The notes under the pieces were generated by a model. That model was not told the origin of the DNA, did no database searches, and saw nothing but the letters and a program-made list of their open reading frames with translations. A stretch of 64,000 nucleotides of DNA, taken from assembly GCF_947498825.1 (NCBI RefSeq), contig NZ_CANMLV010000019.1, positions 27,927 to 91,926 on the forward strand, written 5' to 3'. Each line of letters begins with the position of its first letter. The first letter of the stretch is position 1. This document shows, in pieces, positions 59,307-64,000 of this stretch. Source of the DNA: an uncultured Cedecea sp. (GTDB taxonomy: Bacteria; Pseudomonadota; Gammaproteobacteria; Enterobacterales; Enterobacteriaceae). Made by a program: the position numbers and the translations under genes.

Positions 59307-59795
59307 ATGAGTAAAGAGCAATTTTACGCAGATCTGAATCGCGACTTCAGTGCGTTAATGACAGGTGAAACGAGCTTTCTGGCTGTGCTGGCAAACACCA
59401 GTGCCTTGCTGTTTGAGCGTCTGGAAGAGGTCAACTGGGCTGGTTTTTATCTTCTGGAAGGAGATACCTTAGTATTAGGACCTTTCCAGGGTAAAATAGC
59501 CTGTGTCCGTATTCCATCTGGTAAAGGTGTCTGTGGTACTGCTGTTGCCAGCGCTCTAGTACAGCGGGTGGATGATGTCCATGCTTTTGCCGGACATATC
59601 GCTTGTGATGCTGCCAGTAATTCTGAAATTGTCCTGCCACTTTATGTGAATGGACAGATTATTGGCGTGTTGGATATCGACAGCACACAGTATGCACGTT
59701 TTTCACAACAGGACGAAATCGGTTTAAAATCCCTCGTATCAAGACTTTCAGAAGTATTGTACAGCACAGATTTTAAAAAAATCGTCTCGTTATAG
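59307..59795 (+). CDS. msrC: Free methionine-(R)-sulfoxide reductase MsrC
   Basis: A 162-residue GAF-domain protein matching E. coli YebR/MsrC (165). Active-site cysteines: KIACVRIPSGKGVCGTA (two) and HIACDAAS (resolving/catalytic). It reduces free methionine-R-sulfoxide with thioredoxin. It is the first of the msrC-proQ-prc-htpX block. Confidence 0.93.
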   Translation: MSKEQFYADLNRDFSALMTGETSFLAVLANTSALLFERLEEVNWAGFYLLEGDTLVLGPFQGKIACVRIPSGKGVCGTAVASALVQRVDDVHAFAGHIACDAASNSEIVLPLYVNGQIIGVLDIDSTQYARFSQQDEIGLKSLVSRLSEVLYSTDFKKIVSL

Positions 59796-59898
59796 CATGA
59801 TAAACAACGGATCCCGTGGCATTTAACGATAGCGTCATTATAATGTGGCGTGTTCATGCCTGCGCTAATTGGCAATTCCGGTGTAATCAGGAAATTTC

Positions 59899-60603
59899 AT
59901 GGAAAATCAACCTAAGTTGAATAGCAGTAAAGAAGTTATCGCTTTTCTGGCAGAGCGTTTCCCGCTTTGCTTTAATGCCGAAGGCGAAGCTCGTCCTTTA
60001 AAGATTGGTATCTTTCAGGATTTGGTCTCACGTGTAGAAGGTGAGTTGAGCCTCAGCAAAACGCAATTGCGTTCAGCATTGCGTCTTTATACCTCAAGCT
60101 GGCGTTATCTGCATGGTATCAAGGCTGGCGCAATCCGCGTTGACCTTGACGGTAATCCTTGTGGCGAACTTGATGAGCAGCATGTTGAACATGCGCGTGT
60201 TCAGCTTGAAGAAGCGAAAGCACGTGTGCAGGCTAAACGTGCCGAACAGCAAGCTAAAAAACGTGAAGCAGCTTCTGCTGCTGGGGTGACAGAAGAAGCG
60301 CCTCGTCGTAAGCGTAAACCACAACCTGTGGCTGCACGTCGCCAGGACGGTGCTGAACGTAAACCACGGTCAGAAAAACCGCTGAACAAACCGGCGGCTG
60401 AAAAACCGACTGAAAAAGCGCGTGAAGAACGTCGTACTCCGGTAACGGATATTTCAGTATTACAGGTTGGACAGACACTTAAAGTCAAAGCGGGTAACAA
60501 CGCTATGGACGCAACTGTTCTGGAAATTACCAAAGATGGCGTCCGTGTACAGCTGACTTCTGGTATGGCAATGATCGTACGCGCAGAACACTTACAGTTC
60601 TGA
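59899..60603 (+). CDS. proQ: RNA chaperone ProQ
   Basis: A 234-residue protein (E. coli 232). N-terminal FinO-type RNA-binding domain (about 1-120, [31 protein letters not shown]), a basic lysine/arginine-rich linker (120-180), and a C-terminal Tudor-like domain ([20 protein letters not shown]). ProQ binds structured sRNAs and 3' UTRs, among them SdsR, whose gene is also in the window, and it affects osmotic control of ProP. prc begins 20 bp downstream. Confidence 0.96.
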   Translation: MENQPKLNSSKEVIAFLAERFPLCFNAEGEARPLKIGIFQDLVSRVEGELSLSKTQLRSALRLYTSSWRYLHGIKAGAIRVDLDGNPCGELDEQHVEHARVQLEEAKARVQAKRAEQQAKKREAASAAGVTEEAPRRKRKPQPVAARRQDGAERKPRSEKPLNKPAAEKPTEKAREERRTPVTDISVLQVGQTLKVKAGNNAMDATVLEITKDGVRVQLTSGMAMIVRAEHLQF

Positions 60604-60623
60604 AACGGAGGCCTGGTCCAGGC

Positions 60624-62669
60624 ATGAACAAACTCTTTAAGCTTACGGCTGTTGCTTGCCTGTTTTTTGTAACAGGCAGCACCCTGGCATTAACGGATAT
60701 CACGAAAGCTGATCAAATACCTCAGTTAACGGAGGAAAATCAGCATTCTACCGTCAGTGAGCGCGTGACATCGCGCTTTACCCGCTCTCATTATCGTCAG
60801 TTTGATCTCGATGCTGATTTTTCAGCAAAAATATTTGATCGTTACCTGAATCTGCTTGATTACAGTCACAATGTGCTGTTAGCCAGCGATGTGGCTGAAT
60901 TTGCCAGTAAAAAAAATGAGTTAGGTGACGAACTGCGTACCGGCAAACTGACGGTATTTTATGATTTATATAATCTGGCACAAAAACGGCGTTTCGAACG
61001 TTATGAGTACGCGTTGAAGGTGCTGGAAAAACCGATGGATTTTACCGGTAACGATACTATTGATTTAGATCGTGGCAAAGCATCATGGCCAACCAGTGTC
61101 GCTGAACTGGACAAACTCTGGGATGCCAAGGTCAAATACGATGAACTGAGCCTGAAATTGGCGGGTAAAACCGATGCGGAAATTCGGGAAGCACTAAAAA
61201 AACGTTATCAGTTTGCTATCCGCCGTCTGGCACAAAGCAACAGTGAAGACGTGTTTACTCTGGCGATGACCGCTTTTGCTCGCGAAATAGACCCCCATAC
61301 GAATTACCTTTCACCGCGTAATACCGAACAGTTTAATACAGAAATGAGTCTGTCGCTGGAAGGTATTGGGGCCGTATTGCAAATGGATGATGGCTACACT
61401 GTCATCAACTCTATGGTTGCGGGCGGACCGGCTGCAAAAAGTAAAAACATTGCGATAGGCGATAAAATTGTCGGTATCGGCCAGGCCGGAAAAGGTATGG
61501 TCGATGTCATCGGCTGGCGCCTGGATGATGTTGTTGCGCTGATTAAAGGGCCGAAAGGAAGTAAAGTCCGCCTCGAGATTTTGCCTGCTGCGAAAGGCGC
61601 GAAAACACGTATTGTGACGCTGACACGTGAACGTATTCGTCTCGAAGATCGAGCGGTCAAAATGTCGATTAAAACCGTTGGCAAAGAAAAGGTCGGTGTA
61701 CTGGATATTCCGGGCTTTTATGTCGGTTTAACAGACGATGTCAAAGTTCAGCTGCAGAAACTAGAAAAAGAGAACGTGAAAAGTATCATTATTGACTTGC
61801 GTTCAAATGGTGGTGGTGCGCTGACCGAAGCTGTAGCGTTGTCGGGGCTGTTTATTCCTAACGGACCGGTTGTTCAGGTTCGCGATAATAATGGCAAAGT
61901 CCGTGAAGACAGTGATACGGATGGCATTGTTTACTATAAAGGACCGCTGGTCGTTCTGGTTGATCGCTTCAGTGCATCAGCGTCGGAAATTTTTGCCGCG
62001 GCAATGCAGGACTATGGGCGTGCTCTGGTCGTTGGAGAGCCGACATTTGGGAAGGGAACGGTTCAGCAATATCGCTCGCTAAACCGTATTTATGACCAAA
62101 TGCTAAGTCCCGAATGGCCGGCGTTGGGATCGGTGCAATACACTATCCAGAAGTTCTATCGCATTAATGGTGGTAGTACGCAACGCAAAGGCGTTTCGCC
62201 AGATATCATGTTGCCAACGGGTAATCAGGAAATTGAAACCGGCGAAAAATTTGAAGATAATGCGCTTCCGTGGGACAGCATTAAGGCGGCAACTTACAAT
62301 AAAACTGGGGATGTTACTCAGTTTGAGCCGGAATTGTTGAAAAAACATGAGCAGCGTATCGCTAAAGATTCTGAGTTCCAGTACATCACCCAGGATATCG
62401 AACGTTTTAATGCCTTAAAAGACAAACGTAATATTGTTTCTCTTAATTTTGCCGAGCGCGAAAAAGAGAATCAGGAAGACGAAGCCTTACGCTTATCGCG
62501 TATTAACGAGCGCTTAAAACGTGATGGAAAACCGGCGATTAAGAAGCTGGACGATTTACCGAAAAGTTATCAGGAGCCGGATCCTTATCTTGATGAAACG
62601 GTGAATATTGCACTCGACCTCGCTGCTATTGAGCAAGCTCGCGCCGCAAATTCTAAAGTGGTAAAATAA
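60624..62669 (+). CDS. prc: Tail-specific periplasmic protease Prc
   Basis: A 681-residue protein (E. coli 682) with signal peptide (to TGSTLA), a PDZ domain near residues 240-320 (GIGAVLQMDDGYTVINSMVA), and an S41 protease domain. Catalytic serine in RFSASASEIFAAAM and lysine in EPTFGKGTVQQY. It processes FtsI and, with NlpI, degrades MepM. Downstream of proQ by 20 bp and probably co-transcribed. Confidence 0.96.
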   Translation: MNKLFKLTAVACLFFVTGSTLALTDITKADQIPQLTEENQHSTVSERVTSRFTRSHYRQFDLDADFSAKIFDRYLNLLDYSHNVLLASDVAEFASKKNELGDELRTGKLTVFYDLYNLAQKRRFERYEYALKVLEKPMDFTGNDTIDLDRGKASWPTSVAELDKLWDAKVKYDELSLKLAGKTDAEIREALKKRYQFAIRRLAQSNSEDVFTLAMTAFAREIDPHTNYLSPRNTEQFNTEMSLSLEGIGAVLQMDDGYTVINSMVAGGPAAKSKNIAIGDKIVGIGQAGKGMVDVIGWRLDDVVALIKGPKGSKVRLEILPAAKGAKTRIVTLTRERIRLEDRAVKMSIKTVGKEKVGVLDIPGFYVGLTDDVKVQLQKLEKENVKSIIIDLRSNGGGALTEAVALSGLFIPNGPVVQVRDNNGKVREDSDTDGIVYYKGPLVVLVDRFSASASEIFAAAMQDYGRALVVGEPTFGKGTVQQYRSLNRIYDQMLSPEWPALGSVQYTIQKFYRINGGSTQRKGVSPDIMLPTGNQEIETGEKFEDNALPWDSIKAATYNKTGDVTQFEPELLKKHEQRIAKDSEFQYITQDIERFNALKDKRNIVSLNFAEREKENQEDEALRLSRINERLKRDGKPAIKKLDDLPKSYQEPDPYLDETVNIALDLAAIEQARAANSKVVK

Positions 62670-62820
62670 TCACCACGTCGGCTCCCGGTAAGCGGGAGCC
62701 GACATCTGTCAGAATGCCTCTATATTTTTCCACCCCAGCTTCATAACGACTAAATTATAAGAGATAATCTCTTTTCAGGTCGGCTTTCCTCATAATTAGT
62801 CAGTGAAATGAATGCAAAGT

Positions 62821-62835
62821 GTAAAGTTATGTATT
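62821..62835 (+). promoter_or_regulatory. Candidate CpxR box upstream of htpX
   Basis: GTAAA-GTTAT-GTATT approximates the CpxR direct repeat GTAAA-N5-GTAAA, about 100 bp upstream of htpX. htpX is Cpx-controlled in E. coli. The second half is imperfect. Confidence 0.4.
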
Positions 62836-62934
62836 ATTAATGACTTGGCGAGCTTTGATGCTTGAAAATAGACGGCGCGCCCCTAGGATGTGGGAAGTGA
62901 AAGTACGTATTTCTAACCGAGGTAGAAAAAAATC

Positions 62935-63816
62935 ATGATGCGTATCGGCCTTTTCTTATTAACTAACCTTGCGGTTATGCTTGTTTTTGGGTTGGTTCTT
63001 AGCCTGACAGGTATTCAGTCGAGCAGTGTACAAGGTTTGATGATCATGGCGCTGTTATTTGGCTTCGGCGGCTCTATTATTTCGTTGCTGATGTCAAAAT
63101 GGATGGCGTTACGTTCAGTCGGCGGTGAGGTTATTGAACAACCGCGTAACGAAACTGAACGCTGGCTGATGGAAACGGTTCGCCATCAGTCCCAACAAGT
63201 TGGGATAGCGATGCCGCAAGTGGCTATCTACCATGCTCCTGATATCAATGCCTTTGCCACAGGAGCACGCCGTGATGCATCGCTGGTGGCTGTCAGTACC
63301 GGTTTGCTGCAAAACATGAACCGTGACGAAGCTGAAGCGGTTATCGCGCATGAAATCAGTCATATTGCGAATGGCGATATGGTAACGATGACCCTGGTAC
63401 AAGGGATAGTAAACACCTTCGTTATCTTTATCTCCCGTATTATCGCTCAGATAGTGTCGGGCTTTATGTCTGGTAATCGTGATGAAGGTGAGAGCAGCAA
63501 TGGTAACCCGCTTATTTATTTTGCGGTTGCCACTGTTCTGGAACTGGTGTTTGGTATTCTTGCCAGCATCATCACGATGTGGTTCTCACGTCATCGTGAA
63601 TTCCATGCAGATGCTGGCTCAGCAAAACTGGTGGGGCGCGAGAAAATGATTGCTGCCTTGCAGCGTCTGAAAACCAGCTATGAGCCTCAGGAAGCCAGTA
63701 GCATGATGGCGTTTTGCATTAACGGTAAAGCAAAATCAATGAGTGAGCTGTTTATGACTCACCCGCCGCTGGATAAACGTATTGAAGCGCTGCGTTCTGG
63801 TCAGTATTTGAAGTAG
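62935..63816 (+). CDS. htpX: Membrane zinc metalloprotease HtpX
   Basis: A 293-residue protein equal to E. coli HtpX. Four hydrophobic segments and the zinc site HEISH in [14 protein letters not shown] near residue 139, with the third ligand in [16 protein letters not shown]48 family, inner membrane quality control together with FtsH. ATG-ATG start (MMRIGLFL) as in E. coli. A CpxR-like site lies upstream and a strong terminator downstream. Confidence 0.96.
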   Translation: MMRIGLFLLTNLAVMLVFGLVLSLTGIQSSSVQGLMIMALLFGFGGSIISLLMSKWMALRSVGGEVIEQPRNETERWLMETVRHQSQQVGIAMPQVAIYHAPDINAFATGARRDASLVAVSTGLLQNMNRDEAEAVIAHEISHIANGDMVTMTLVQGIVNTFVIFISRIIAQIVSGFMSGNRDEGESSNGNPLIYFAVATVLELVFGILASIITMWFSRHREFHADAGSAKLVGREKMIAALQRLKTSYEPQEASSMMAFCINGKAKSMSELFMTHPPLDKRIEALRSGQYLK

Positions 63817-63892
63817 TTCATATAGTATTACTCATCTTTGCTGTGGATAATAACGTAAGAGGAGAATGCTTTTATTTTCCTCTGAACGAACA

Positions 63893-63923
63893 AAAGCGTG
63901 CTCTCCGGGCACGCTTTTTTATG
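63893..63923 (+). terminator. Rho-independent terminator after htpX
   Basis: AAAGCGTG and CACGCTTT form the stem with loop CTCTCCGGG, followed by TTTT. About 75 bp after the htpX stop. The last 75 bp of the window after it show no feature. Confidence 0.88.
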
Positions 63924-64000
63924 GTGCGCCGGGCATGGCGCGTAGCGCCTTGAACGGCGCTGTCCGTTGACCGTGGTGGTTAACAGATGACTTGGAGGTG

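Overview
The window is chromosomal DNA of a gammaproteobacterium of the order Enterobacterales. Most genes match Escherichia coli proteins closely and keep E. coli order: yecD-yecE-(island)-yecN-cmoA-cmoB on the minus strand; aspS-nudB-yebC-ruvC-ruvA-ruvB; znuBC/znuA-mepM-lpxM; pykA-hexR-zwf-eda; purT/yebG; exoX-holE-yobA-yebZ-yebY-sdsR; yebW-rsmF-letB-letA; msrC-proQ-prc-htpX. The genus cannot be named from this sequence. The lack of edd beside zwf, the loss of pphA, and a family of ~80-125 bp palindromic intergenic repeats (a type I recall from Yersinia, Serratia and Pectobacterium) make it something other than Escherichia.

Region 1 (1-9.3 kb) is flexible. It holds the 5' end of amn, a LysR regulator divergent from an nfsB nitroreductase, a serine/threonine dehydratase with a YheO/DauR-like regulator, a Sua5/YrdC-family protein, and a Fur-box-preceded TonB-dependent receptor of the heme/hemoglobin type with a LysR gene next to it. 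Region 2 (9.3-25.4 kb) is the yecD-yecE-yecN-cmoA-cmoB block, split between yecE and yecN by about 12.5 kb of foreign DNA.

The foreign DNA is the most interesting part. A 128-bp sequence covering the yecN start and its upstream region occurs twice in direct orientation (11375-11502 and 21047-21174, 126/128 identical). It brackets a six-gene, tightly packed operon (12332-20794): a thiamine-diphosphate enzyme resembling carboxyethylarginine synthase (CeaS), a nucleotidyltransferase-fold protein, a citrate-synthase-like enzyme, a Gfo/Idh/MocA oxidoreductase, an MFS transporter and an acyl-CoA ligase. This looks like a small-molecule biosynthesis and export cluster that I do not recognise as any characterised system. 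Beyond the second repeat (21.2-24 kb) lie a tiny lipoprotein, a secreted protein whose signal peptide is out of frame because of an A10 tract, a decayed glycine-rich ORF and small unknown proteins.

Region 3 (25.4-48.7 kb) is core: aspartyl-tRNA synthesis, Holliday junction processing, zinc uptake under a Zur box, peptidoglycan hydrolysis, lipid A acylation, central carbon metabolism under HexR, purine synthesis under PurR, SOS-controlled yebG, DNA polymerase theta subunit, and copper-resistance-like yobA/yebZ. Region 4 (48.7-64 kb) has the sRNA gene sdsR, an accessory stretch where pphA would be expected (SulP transporter, MFS transporter, GNAT), then the envelope lipid transport genes letA-letB, rsmF, and the msrC-proQ-prc-htpX block for RNA chaperoning and envelope proteolysis. 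No tRNA, rRNA, CRISPR array, integrase or transposase gene was seen.
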